From: Acidobacterium sp.
GTDB lineage: Bacteria; Acidobacteriota; Terriglobia; Terriglobales; Acidobacteriaceae
Length of the DNA stretch: 46,495 bases
Reading direction: 5' to 3'
Assembly (NCBI GenBank): GCA_027315385.1
Contig: DAHUYD010000107.1
Coordinates: 1-46,495 of the forward strand
The notes below the pieces were generated by a model that searched no databases, was not told the origin of the DNA, and was given only the letters and a program-made list of their open reading frames with translations. The translations under genes and the position numbers were made by a program. Shown here piece after piece: positions 29,067-36,513 of the stretch (positions are counted from its first letter, which is position 1; every line of letters begins with the position of its first letter).

Positions 29067-30077
29067 TCAGGCACCGACCGTCTCCCATTGGTCGGTTTCG
29101 GCGGAGCGGAAGACGGCGTCGATGATGGCCATGTTGGCGATGCCTTGCTCGAGAGTGACGGGGATGGGCGTGCCTTCGAGCACGGCGCGGGAAAAGGCGT
29201 CGCCCTGCAGCGTGTACTGGTCGACCATGGGGAAGGTTTCCGTGGCGATGCCCGTCCCGAAGATGTCGCGGCCATCGTCGACGAAGATGCGGGTGGGCCT
29301 GTCGGGCGGCGCGTTGAAGGGAATTTCGATCTCGATGCGGCCCATCGTGCCGAGGAAGTGCACGCGCTGATACGGAATGACCTGGGTACCGCAGGTGAAG
29401 ATCGCGTGTCCGGCAGGGAAGTCGAGAATGGCCGATGTTAGGCGGTCGGTGCCGAGCCGCGGGTCGCGGTCGATATGGCCCACGGCGCGTTTGGGCTCCT
29501 GACCGAAGCCGGTACGGGCTGCCTGGATGCAGTAGCAGCCGATGTCGTAGAGCGCGCCGCCGCCGCAGTCCAGCTGATTGCGGATGTTGGCGGGATCGAC
29601 GTTGTAATAGCTGAATAACGCCATGACGGCGCGGAGCGGGCCGATGCGGCCTTCGTCGATAAGCTGACGTGCGCGGAGCCACTGCGGATGGCTGCGAATC
29701 ATGAAGGCTTCGCCGATGAGGACGCCGGTGCGGTCGCGCACGGCGATCAGGGTGCGGGCCTCATCGGCGTTCATCGCCAGCGGCTTTTCGCAGAGGACGT
29801 GCTTGCCTGCCTCGGCGGCTTTGGCTGTCCATGGAATGTGGAGCTGATTAGGTAGCGGGTTGTAGACGGCGTCGATGGCGGGATCGGCGAGAAGCTCCTC
29901 GTAGGAGCCATACGCTTTTGGGATGCCGAGCGAAGTGGCGGCCTGGCGCGCGCGTGCAAGGTCGCGTGAGGCAATGGCGATGACCTCGCTGAGCTGGCCT
30001 CGCTGCATGGCGGGAATCACCTTTTTGATGCCGATGTTGGCGGTGGAGAGGATGCCCCAGCGGAGTTTACGGCTCAT
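29067..30077 (-). CDS. Gfo/Idh/MocA-family oxidoreductase
   Basis: This NAD(P)-dependent dehydrogenase of 336 residues probably acts on a sugar or cyclitol. The N-terminal Rossmann fold starts LRWGILSTANIGIKKVIPAM (GxxxxxxI variant of the dinucleotide loop), and the family-defining EKP motif is in KHVLCEKPLAMNADEA. The C-terminal half has GGGALYDIGCYCIQAAR, matching the catalytic GG..D.G region. It lies 36 bp downstream of thiS on the same strand, perhaps co-transcribed, though no metabolic link is apparent. Confidence 0.9.
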   Translation of the reverse strand: MSRKLRWGILSTANIGIKKVIPAMQRGQLSEVIAIASRDLARARQAATSLGIPKAYGSYEELLADPAIDAVYNPLPNQLHIPWTAKAAEAGKHVLCEKPLAMNADEARTLIAVRDRTGVLIGEAFMIRSHPQWLRARQLIDEGRIGPLRAVMALFSYYNVDPANIRNQLDCGGGALYDIGCYCIQAARTGFGQEPKRAVGHIDRDPRLGTDRLTSAILDFPAGHAIFTCGTQVIPYQRVHFLGTMGRIEIEIPFNAPPDRPTRIFVDDGRDIFGTGIATETFPMVDQYTLQGDAFSRAVLEGTPIPVTLEQGIANMAIIDAVFRSAETDQWETVGA

Positions 30078-30113
30078 GCACGGATGATAGCGCGAGCGGG
30101 GCAGAGAAGTGGT

Positions 30114-30320
30114 TCAGCGGGCGCCGCCGCCGACAAAGTGCACGATCTCGAGGCGATCGCCGTCGGCGAGGGGAGTAACGGACCAGGCGGTACGCGACAC
30201 GATCTCGCCATTTTGCTCGACGGCGACGCGGTCCTGCTTGAGGCCGAGGACGGCGAGCAATTCATCCAGGGTCGCGAGGGAGGCGAATTCGCGCGGCTGG
30301 CCGTTGATGGTGAGCTTCAT
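30114..30320 (-). CDS. thiS: Sulfur carrier protein ThiS, C-terminally extended
   Basis: ThiS is the 68-residue ubiquitin-fold sulfur carrier for thiazole synthesis in thiamine biosynthesis. The sequence fits the family throughout (KLTINGQPREF, VAVEQNGEIV, LADGDRLEIVHFVGGG). The carrier must end in Gly-Gly for adenylation and thiocarboxylation, but here the frame reads VGGGAR before the stop, two residues beyond. Either it is trimmed or the sequence has drifted. No thiG, thiF or other thi gene is adjacent. Confidence 0.85.
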   Translation of the reverse strand: MKLTINGQPREFASLATLDELLAVLGLKQDRVAVEQNGEIVSRTAWSVTPLADGDRLEIVHFVGGGAR

Positions 30321-30347
30321 GCCCTGACTTTAGCAGGGGCGACCTCA

Positions 30348-30560
30348 TTAGCGGAGCAGGCGCCAGAGCTCGAAGCCTGTGCAGCCGATGATGGCGACCG
30401 CAGCCTCGAACAGGAGAGCGAAGCCGAGCCCACGAAAAGCCCCGAGTGTATTGCCAGGAAGACGGTGTCCGGATTCCCTTGCGGGGAGCGCGTCCGGATG
30501 CCCCGGGGTGGCAATCAGGTCAGGAAAGCGGAAGGATGAATCCATAGAATGCGCTGCCAT
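30348..30560 (-). CDS. Small predicted membrane protein, 70 residues
   Basis: The frame has a polar, Pro-rich N-terminal half and a hydrophobic C-terminal segment (LGFALLFEAAVAIIGCTGF, about residues 46-64) ending WRLLR, consistent with one membrane helix. GAGGA lies 5 nt before the ATG, which supports translation. It sits between the TonB receptor and thiS, all on the minus strand. No family is recognised. The remaining sequence of this 372-bp gap holds nothing else evident. Confidence 0.4.
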   Translation of the reverse strand: MAAHSMDSSFRFPDLIATPGHPDALPARESGHRLPGNTLGAFRGLGFALLFEAAVAIIGCTGFELWRLLR

Positions 30561-30692
30561 AGGAGTCCTCTGATGAGCGAGATATCGGCGGCGTTGGCGA
30601 GCGGCGTGAGATTGGGCGAGAAAGTCGCTCCGGCTGTTTCAAAACAGGACGAGTTCTCGGGCCGTTCCAAAGCGGCGCATACAGATCTCCGT

Positions 30693-33600
30693 TTACCAAA
30701 GAAGCCTGGCGGCAAGCTGGATCTGGCGGGAGGTGGTTGAGGTGCTGGTGACGACGCCGGCTGTGGGAGAAACGCCGGCGGGCGTGAAGGCGACCAGGTT
30801 CGGCGTGTTGAAGTTGGCGTGGTTAAGGATGTTGAACAGCTCCGCGCGTAGCTGGAGGTGCAGCCGCTCGCGGAGAGGGGTGTCCTTGATCATGGAGAAA
30901 TCCCACTCGCCGAGGCCGGGGCCGGTCAGGGAGTCGCGGCTGAGATTGCCATAGAAGCCGCTGCCCGGCGGGGCTGCGAGAAAGGCCGCTGGGTTGAACC
31001 ACTGCGTGGGTTTACCGGTAATCGCGGAGCCGTGGAAGGCGGGGTTTACGAAGGGGCGGACGGGATTTTTGGTATCGCCGTTGTTGGAGGGGTTGTAGCT
31101 GAGCTGAGGCGTGAAGGGAAATCCCGACTGGAGGGTGACGATGGAGTTGGTGGTCCAGCCGCCGAGCAATCCCTGCGCGAGCCGTTTGCCGCCGCTGAGG
31201 AAGCGCTGACCGCGGCCGAATGGAAGCTGCCAGATGCCTCCGAAGGTGGCGACCTCGCGGACATCGTACGTGGCGGGCCCCCAGTCGGCGTGGATATTGA
31301 AGGGGTTGGAGACGAGGCCCGGAGCATTGCCGGCGGCGGTGGCGTTGAGGGAATCGCCATCGTCGAGAGCTTTGGAGAAGGTATACGAGCCGCGGAAGAG
31401 AAATCCATGGGCGAGGCGGCGGTTCAGCTCGATCTCGAGCGCGTTATAGGAACTGGTGCCGGCCGAGAACCAGGCCCAGGCGGCGCCGAGAGCGGGATTG
31501 GCGACGGGCGTTCCCGCGGGAATGTAGTAGCTGCCGGAAGGAACGGCTGCGCCGGCGAGCGGCGCGGGGAAGCTGGCGGGGTACGCGCCGGGGCAGGACG
31601 GAGAGGGGCAAACCGCGGGCGTGGGCTCGTTGTCGTCAAGGCTGACAAGCTGGTGATAGCCATGAGAGCCGACGTAGCCAACGGAAAGGACGGTGTTGGG
31701 AGTGACTTCCTGCTCGACGCGGAGCGACCAGGAAATGAGCGTGGGCGTGGAGAGATTGGGCTGCACGCCGCCGGGCGCGATCTTTGCGTTGACGGGTACG
31801 GGGGAGACCGGCAGGGGAAAATCCGACGCGGGAATATTGGCGATGCTGTAGGAGGGATTGAAGGGCGCGTTCTGATCCATGCGATAACCGAGCGCGTCCT
31901 GCAGGTCGTTGTAGATTCCGGCGCCGGCGCGGATTACGGTGCCGGCGCCGAAGGGGCTCCACGCCACGCCGATGCGAGGCTGAGGCAGAAATTTCGCGTT
32001 GTTGACGGTGAATGCAGAGCTGCCGATGTGCGGCGCCGTCTGAATGATTCCGTTGGAGAAGACGAAATTGGCGGCGCGGCCATGGGCCTCGTTCCAGCCG
32101 GTGGTGAATGCGTCGCGAAAGCCCAGAGTGGCGACGAGCTTGGGCGTGAGGCGCAGGGTATCCTGCGCATACCAGGCGCCCATGGTCATGCGCCAGTTCA
32201 TTTCGGTGGGCGTGGGGTCGTAGAGGAAGCTGCCGGCCGTGCCCTGGAGGAATTGCTGGAGGCCTGTGAAGGCGGCCTGGCCGAACTGCGTGAGGGCGAG
32301 GTCCTCGTTGGCTTCCAGGCGCTGGAACCAGACGCCGGCGGAGAAGTTGCTACGGGCGTGGGTCATCTCGATGTGGTCTTCCAGCGTGTCGAGATTGCGC
32401 GCGATGTGGAGATCGCTGCCGATGTTGCTGCCGGCGAGGCTGACCTGCGCGGAGGGATTGGCCGCGGCACTGCCGCCCACCACCACCGCGCCCACAGGCT
32501 TGCCGGCGACAAATCCGCCTAAGCCGGCAGCGGGCGTGCCGGGCGTCGGCTCACCTGTATAGAAATACGCCGCGCGTGAGTAGCCGATGCGGGCGATGTT
32601 TAGCAGTGAGGGGGAGAAGAGGTGCGTCTCCTGGAGGCTCGCCACCTGCTCGCGCAGGCTTTCAAGGTCGGTGCTGTAGAGATTGGTGCTGGTGGGCGTG
32701 ACGTCTTCGCTGTCGTCGATGGTGTAAACGCCCGTGAGCGTGTCACTCTGCGAAAAGTCCCGGTCGAGTCGCGCGGTACCGAAGTCGTCGCGGATGATCT
32801 GGAGAGGACTGTTGAAGGCCTCGGCGATCCCGCCGAAGTCGGGCGCGCCGGGCGATTGCGCGGGCCAGAGGGCCAGCAGGGGGGCGATGCCGGGCGCGAC
32901 GCCGACGTGTGCGTAGCCGGATGCGGGGCAGGGATTAGGCGCGGGCGTCACCAGCTTGCAGGGCAAATAGCCGCCGCGGGCCTGGCTATCCGGAACGAGA
33001 TCGACGCCGGTCTGGTGGAGATGCTGGCGGAAGCCTTCGTAATTGCCGAACAGGAAAGCCTTGTTGCGCTGGAGCGGCCCGCCCAGCGAGACGCCGAACT
33101 GATCGCGCTGGAAGGGCGGAGCCGCGGAACCTTTGTCGAAGTAATTGCGGGCGTCGAAGTCGTTGTTGCGGAGGTATTCGTAGGCGGAGCCGTGGAGCTG
33201 GTTGGCGCCGCTCTGGGTGACGATGAGCACCTGCGCGCCGGACCGCTTGCCGTACTCTGCGCCGTAGGTGTCGCGGAGCACGTTGAATTCGCGGACGGCC
33301 TCGACGCCGAGCAGTTCCTGGCTTGTGCCGCCGGGCTGCATGTTGTTCTCCGCTGCGCCGGTGAACTCGATGCCGTTCAGGAGAAAGAGATTCTGCTGCG
33401 GACGGTTGCCGGAGACGGCGAAGTTGTTGCCGACGGTGGAGTTCGATACTCCGACACCGCCGACTTTCTGTGAAGTGAAGTTGACGATGCCGGGATGGAG
33501 CGTGAGCAACTCGTCGTAGCTGCGGCCGTTCAGAGGTAGATCTTTGACCTGCTTTTCCCCAATGAGGCCGGAGATGTCGGTGGTGGCGAGGGATACGACC

Positions 33601-34010
33601 GAGGCATCGGAACGCACCGTGATCCGCTGGCGCACGCTGCCGAGATGCAGGCGTACATTGGCAGTCCCGTCTTCGCCGACGGCGAGATGAATACCCGCGC
33701 GGGTCTCTTCAGTGAAGCCAGGATGCCGGACGGTGAGCGCATAGTCGCCCACCGGGAGCGAGAGGACCTGGTACCGTCCCTCGGAGTTGGTGGCGGTGGT
33801 GCGGGTTGCGCCGGTGTTTACATTGCGGAGGATAATATCGGCTCCAGACACTGCTGCGCCCGAGGGATCGCTGATTTGACCCGAAAGAGTGGAAGACGCC
33901 TGACCCTGGGCCGGCGGCGCAAGGAGGAGCGTGAGGCCAATAGCAAAAGCCGCGGAGAGGGCGGTGAAGCATGAATTGAGCAGACGGCCCTGGGGCGAGC
34001 GCAGGTTCAA
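30693..34010 (-). CDS. Oar-like TonB-dependent receptor with carboxypeptidase-regulatory-like domain
   Basis: This predicted outer-membrane receptor has 1105 residues. A signal peptide (to about PPAQGQA) is followed by a carboxypeptidase-D regulatory-like beta domain (about 40-125: LSGQISDPSGAAVSGADIIL ... GRYQVLSLPVGDYALTV), a plug domain with LPLNGRSYDELLTLHPGIVNFT and NNFAVSGNRPQQNLFLLNG, then a large beta-barrel with repeated aromatic-ended strands. The C-terminus is RQIQLAARLLW, a typical barrel end. Large families of such proteins occur in acidobacteria and are thought to import glycans or oligomers, but the ligand is unknown. A strong -10 box with a palindromic site lies 78 nt upstream. 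Confidence 0.93.
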   Translation of the reverse strand: MNLRSPQGRLLNSCFTALSAAFAIGLTLLLAPPAQGQASSTLSGQISDPSGAAVSGADIILRNVNTGATRTTATNSEGRYQVLSLPVGDYALTVRHPGFTEETRAGIHLAVGEDGTANVRLHLGSVRQRITVRSDASVVSLATTDISGLIGEKQVKDLPLNGRSYDELLTLHPGIVNFTSQKVGGVGVSNSTVGNNFAVSGNRPQQNLFLLNGIEFTGAAENNMQPGGTSQELLGVEAVREFNVLRDTYGAEYGKRSGAQVLIVTQSGANQLHGSAYEYLRNNDFDARNYFDKGSAAPPFQRDQFGVSLGGPLQRNKAFLFGNYEGFRQHLHQTGVDLVPDSQARGGYLPCKLVTPAPNPCPASGYAHVGVAPGIAPLLALWPAQSPGAPDFGGIAEAFNSPLQIIRDDFGTARLDRDFSQSDTLTGVYTIDDSEDVTPTSTNLYSTDLESLREQVASLQETHLFSPSLLNIARIGYSRAAYFYTGEPTPGTPAAGLGGFVAGKPVGAVVVGGSAAANPSAQVSLAGSNIGSDLHIARNLDTLEDHIEMTHARSNFSAGVWFQRLEANEDLALTQFGQAAFTGLQQFLQGTAGSFLYDPTPTEMNWRMTMGAWYAQDTLRLTPKLVATLGFRDAFTTGWNEAHGRAANFVFSNGIIQTAPHIGSSAFTVNNAKFLPQPRIGVAWSPFGAGTVIRAGAGIYNDLQDALGYRMDQNAPFNPSYSIANIPASDFPLPVSPVPVNAKIAPGGVQPNLSTPTLISWSLRVEQEVTPNTVLSVGYVGSHGYHQLVSLDDNEPTPAVCPSPSCPGAYPASFPAPLAGAAVPSGSYYIPAGTPVANPALGAAWAWFSAGTSSYNALEIELNRRLAHGFLFRGSYTFSKALDDGDSLNATAAGNAPGLVSNPFNIHADWGPATYDVREVATFGGIWQLPFGRGQRFLSGGKRLAQGLLGGWTTNSIVTLQSGFPFTPQLSYNPSNNGDTKNPVRPFVNPAFHGSAITGKPTQWFNPAAFLAAPPGSGFYGNLSRDSLTGPGLGEWDFSMIKDTPLRERLHLQLRAELFNILNHANFNTPNLVAFTPAGVSPTAGVVTSTSTTSRQIQLAARLLW

Positions 34011-34087
34011 GGTGCCTCCGCTGGACTGCGAGATTTGCCGCTAAGGATGGGGACGCGACGGATGCACAACTCAATACGAATGAAATC

Positions 34088-34105
34088 ATTATACCAATAC
34101 GTATT
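34088..34105 (-). promoter_or_regulatory. Promoter and candidate operator of the TonB receptor gene
   Basis: On the minus strand a perfect TATAAT (34093 down to 34088) lies 78 nt before the receptor start. Directly upstream of it is a perfect palindrome AATACGTATT (34096-34105), and a half-site AATACG recurs at 34073-34078 downstream of the -10. A palindrome with central CG in the spacer between -10 and -35 is the classic place for a LacI-type repressor. The -35 is weak. Confidence 0.45.
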
Positions 34106-34293
34106 CTGCCGGTTTACAAACAGAGGAATGAACCGGGCCGCCCAGTGCCGGAACCCAGAGACGCCATCGCCAGGGCCGGGGCGACTGCGGCAGACGGCGA
34201 GTCCCGCTCGTCTGCTATCCTCGTAGGTCTGTCGGGCTGTGGCGCTGGAGCGCCACGCTCACGCCATCGTTTCTGCAAGCACGGAGGATATTT

Positions 34294-34884
34294 ATGAAGA
34301 AAAAGCTGGTATTGGGCCTGGCGATCTCCGCCTCACTCTGCACCCTGGCGTTTGCCGCGCTCAAACCCGGCGAGCGTGCCCCGGAGTTTTCCGCGCCAGC
34401 GTCGCTGGCGGGCAGGCAGTTTCATTTCTCACTCCGGTCGGCGTTGAAAAAGGGTCCGGTGGTCGTCTACTTCTACCCATCGGCATTTACCGGCGGGTGC
34501 GACCTTGAGGCGCACACATTTGCTCAGGACAAGGACCAATTCACCGCCGCCGGGGCCAGCATCATTGGCGTGTCGGAAGACAGCATTGCTCGCCTTGATC
34601 AGTTCTCCGCCGATCCCAGCTACTGTGCCGGGCGCTTCCCTGTGGCTTCCGATCCCAGCGGCAAAATCGCCACGGAGTACAAGGTGAAGACGTTTCCGGG
34701 GCAGGCCGGCGCGAAGGACGTTCGCGGGGTCGCCATCGGCCACGGCTTCATTGACCGGGTCACGTTCGTGGTCGGCAAAGACGGCAGGATCGTCTCGGAA
34801 TTCTCTTCCCAGGCAGATCATTTGTCGCCGGATGCTCATGTGAAGAAGGCGCTGCAGGTAGTTCAGCAGTTGGCCGGCAAGTAA
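34294..34884 (+). CDS. Exported peroxiredoxin (AhpC/TSA family)
   Basis: This thiol peroxidase has 196 residues with an N-terminal signal peptide (KKKLVLGLAISASLCTLAFA), so it is probably periplasmic. The peroxidatic motif PSAFTGGC fits PxxxTxxC with Cys69; Cys111 in DPSYCAGRF could be the resolving cysteine. The fold continues with FPVASDPSGKIATEY and RVTFVVGKDGRIVSEF. Most bacterial BCP-type enzymes are cytoplasmic, so the signal is a notable feature. GGAGG at 34283-34287 sets the ATG. Confidence 0.88.
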   Translation: MKKKLVLGLAISASLCTLAFAALKPGERAPEFSAPASLAGRQFHFSLRSALKKGPVVVYFYPSAFTGGCDLEAHTFAQDKDQFTAAGASIIGVSEDSIARLDQFSADPSYCAGRFPVASDPSGKIATEYKVKTFPGQAGAKDVRGVAIGHGFIDRVTFVVGKDGRIVSEFSSQADHLSPDAHVKKALQVVQQLAGK

Positions 34885-34915
34885 CTCGCCCGCGACGCCG
34901 AACCGTTTCGGACTG

Positions 34916-34965
34916 GAGCCTGTTATTGACTTTCCCGCTGCCCACGCGAAAGTGAATAACAGCTC
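34916..34965. mobile_element. Short, internally deleted copy of the MITE
   Basis: The 50-bp copy keeps both ends of the 27175 element (GAGCCTGTTATTGACTTTC and the inverse of its right end) but lacks about 104 internal bases; the join reads CCCGCTGCCCACGCGAAAG, exactly the left edge fused to the right edge. The result is a strong hairpin between the convergent peroxiredoxin and lepB genes, where it may act as a bidirectional terminator. No clean target duplication is visible. Confidence 0.7.
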
Positions 34966-34968
34966 TGG

Positions 34969-35499
34969 CTAGCGCACCACGCCCATGCTGGATTCAGGCC
35001 AGTAGATGAAATCGGCCTGGCCGTAGATGAGGTTCCGATCGACGGGGCCGAAAGAGCGGCTGTCGCTGGAAACCGAACGGTGGTCGCCCATCACGAAGTA
35101 TTCGTCGGACGGGATGACGAGAGGGGGCATGGAGCGCGCGTCGCGATAGCGTGCAGGAACATAGGGCTCGTACAGGCGCTTTCCGTCGATGAAAACCTGA
35201 CCGTGCTGGATGGAGACGGTGTCGCCAGGCAGGCCGATGACGCGCTTGATGTAGCTGATGCGCGGGTCGAGCGGGTAATGGAAGACCACGATTTCGCCGC
35301 GCTGGATGGTCTCGAAACGGAAGAAAAACTTGCTGATAAAGAGCCGGTCGCTGTTCCGAAGCTCGGGAGCCATGCTGGTGCCTTCCACCCGCACCGGCTG
35401 GTAGAGGAAAGTGACGATGAAGACGGAGGCGACGGCGGCGATGGCAATATCGCGCAGCCATGCCCACAGAATGCTCTTTCGCAACAGAGAATTCCTCAC
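34969..35499 (-). CDS. lepB: Signal peptidase I
   Basis: This membrane-bound serine-lysine endopeptidase removes Sec and Tat signal peptides. It has one N-terminal membrane anchor (IAIAAVASVFIVTFLYQPV), nucleophile Ser in VEGTSMAPEL (residue 42 from the GTG) and general-base Lys in SYIKRVIGLPGD (residue 85); the C-terminal signature GDHRSVSSDSRSFGPV is intact. The GTG at 35499 overlaps the stop of the upstream gene by 4 nt (GTGA), suggesting coupling; a TTG at 35532 would add 11 residues. At 176 residues it is short but has all catalytic boxes. Confidence 0.92.
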   Translation of the reverse strand: MRNSLLRKSILWAWLRDIAIAAVASVFIVTFLYQPVRVEGTSMAPELRNSDRLFISKFFFRFETIQRGEIVVFHYPLDPRISYIKRVIGLPGDTVSIQHGQVFIDGKRLYEPYVPARYRDARSMPPLVIPSDEYFVMGDHRSVSSDSRSFGPVDRNLIYGQADFIYWPESSMGVVR

Positions 35500-36344
35500 T
35501 CCAGGCTGCACCCCAGATTGCCGGCGGGGCAAAGCACGTGCGTCCGATGCAGCGTCGGTTTGGGAAGCACGTTGTTCGGCTGCGCGCTGGCGGGCTCCAT
35601 GGGCTGGGGTGGGGCGCCGCTGAGGTTAGAGGGCTGGAGGAGCAGCGGACGCTGCAGGACCATTTCAACCTTGGTGCCCTCGGGTATGTTCACGTCGGCC
35701 TTGCGGGTGAAGAGAGCCACGATCCCGGCCGCGGCTAGTCCGGCGCCCGCGCCTTCCAGTCCGCCGGCCAGCGGACGTCCCGAGCCCAGACCGCCTACGG
35801 AGCCGATGGTGGCGCCCGTGGGCACCGCAACCTCAGCCGTCTTGGCGGCGTTGCGAGCCTTGTTGCTGCCGCCGGTCTGCTCGATGGTCCCTTCGTTATT
35901 CTTCACCGCCTGGTTTTGCGCTCCGGGAAGATCCTTCACGATCCCGGGCACCTCGGCCACGGAGCCATTGGGAAAGATGATGGTGGTGAAGTGCAGATTG
36001 AGCTGAGCGCGGCCGCGAATACGCCCAGGGCGCACGACGCTGTCCACGACGCCCTGCACATACACTCCGGGAGGAATGACCACACGGTTGCCGACAACCA
36101 CGGGGAAGATAGAGGAGAGATAGACGCCGTCGCCGGGCTGAGCGCTTTTCGTGTTGATAGCGTTCTTCAGCTGGAGCAGGACACGCGTGCCCGCGGGAAC
36201 GACGATCGCGCCGGTCGGCCGCGGCGTAGCTGCGGAGGCGGCTGTTGAATCCGGAGCCGGATTTGCGGAGACGGCAGGAGCGGATTGCGCCGAGACCGTC
36301 ACGCAGGCGGCGAACAGGATCGGAATCATCGTGAAGCGATGCAT
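35496..36344 (-). CDS. Exported protein with VirB10/TrbI-like beta region
   Basis: The 282-residue protein has a signal peptide (MHRFTMIPILFAACVTVSAQ) and a low-complexity Ala/Pro linker. Next comes a beta-rich region (about 45-130: VPAGTRVLLQLKNAINTKSAQPGDGVYL, IPPGVYVQGVVDSVVRPGRIRGRAQLNLHF) resembling the C-terminal core of VirB10/TrbI. Then follow a Gly-rich segment with a possible hydrophobic helix (LEGAGAGLAAAGIVALF) and a final beta strand with NIPEGTKVEMVL. No other conjugation genes are present, so a secretion role should not be assumed. Its stop overlaps the lepB start. Confidence 0.7.
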   Translation of the reverse strand: MHRFTMIPILFAACVTVSAQSAPAVSANPAPDSTAASAATPRPTGAIVVPAGTRVLLQLKNAINTKSAQPGDGVYLSSIFPVVVGNRVVIPPGVYVQGVVDSVVRPGRIRGRAQLNLHFTTIIFPNGSVAEVPGIVKDLPGAQNQAVKNNEGTIEQTGGSNKARNAAKTAEVAVPTGATIGSVGGLGSGRPLAGGLEGAGAGLAAAGIVALFTRKADVNIPEGTKVEMVLQRPLLLQPSNLSGAPPQPMEPASAQPNNVLPKPTLHRTHVLCPAGNLGCSLE

Positions 36345-36513
36345 GTGGGCGCCGCCCTCCGGGAGGCCTTCCCTCCATTTTGCCTGAAAATCGGAGGTCC
36401 GCCGGTCCCCCCAGACAGAGATTCTGTAGTTGGACGCGGCCAGCCGGGATGGGGTGAGCCGGTGGCCCCAAGCGAGACCTGGCAGGAGCGGCGATGAGGC
36501 GCAGCGGTGCGGG

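Noticed and set aside
30858-32522. 554-codon plus-strand frame opposite the TonB receptor
   Set aside because: Gly/Glu/Ala/Arg-biased shadow of the receptor gene, whose domains and barrel end are clear.
35496-36344. Part of a type IV secretion or conjugation locus
   Set aside because: Only the VirB10/TrbI-like beta region is seen; no VirB4, VirD4, relaxase or other partner is in the window.
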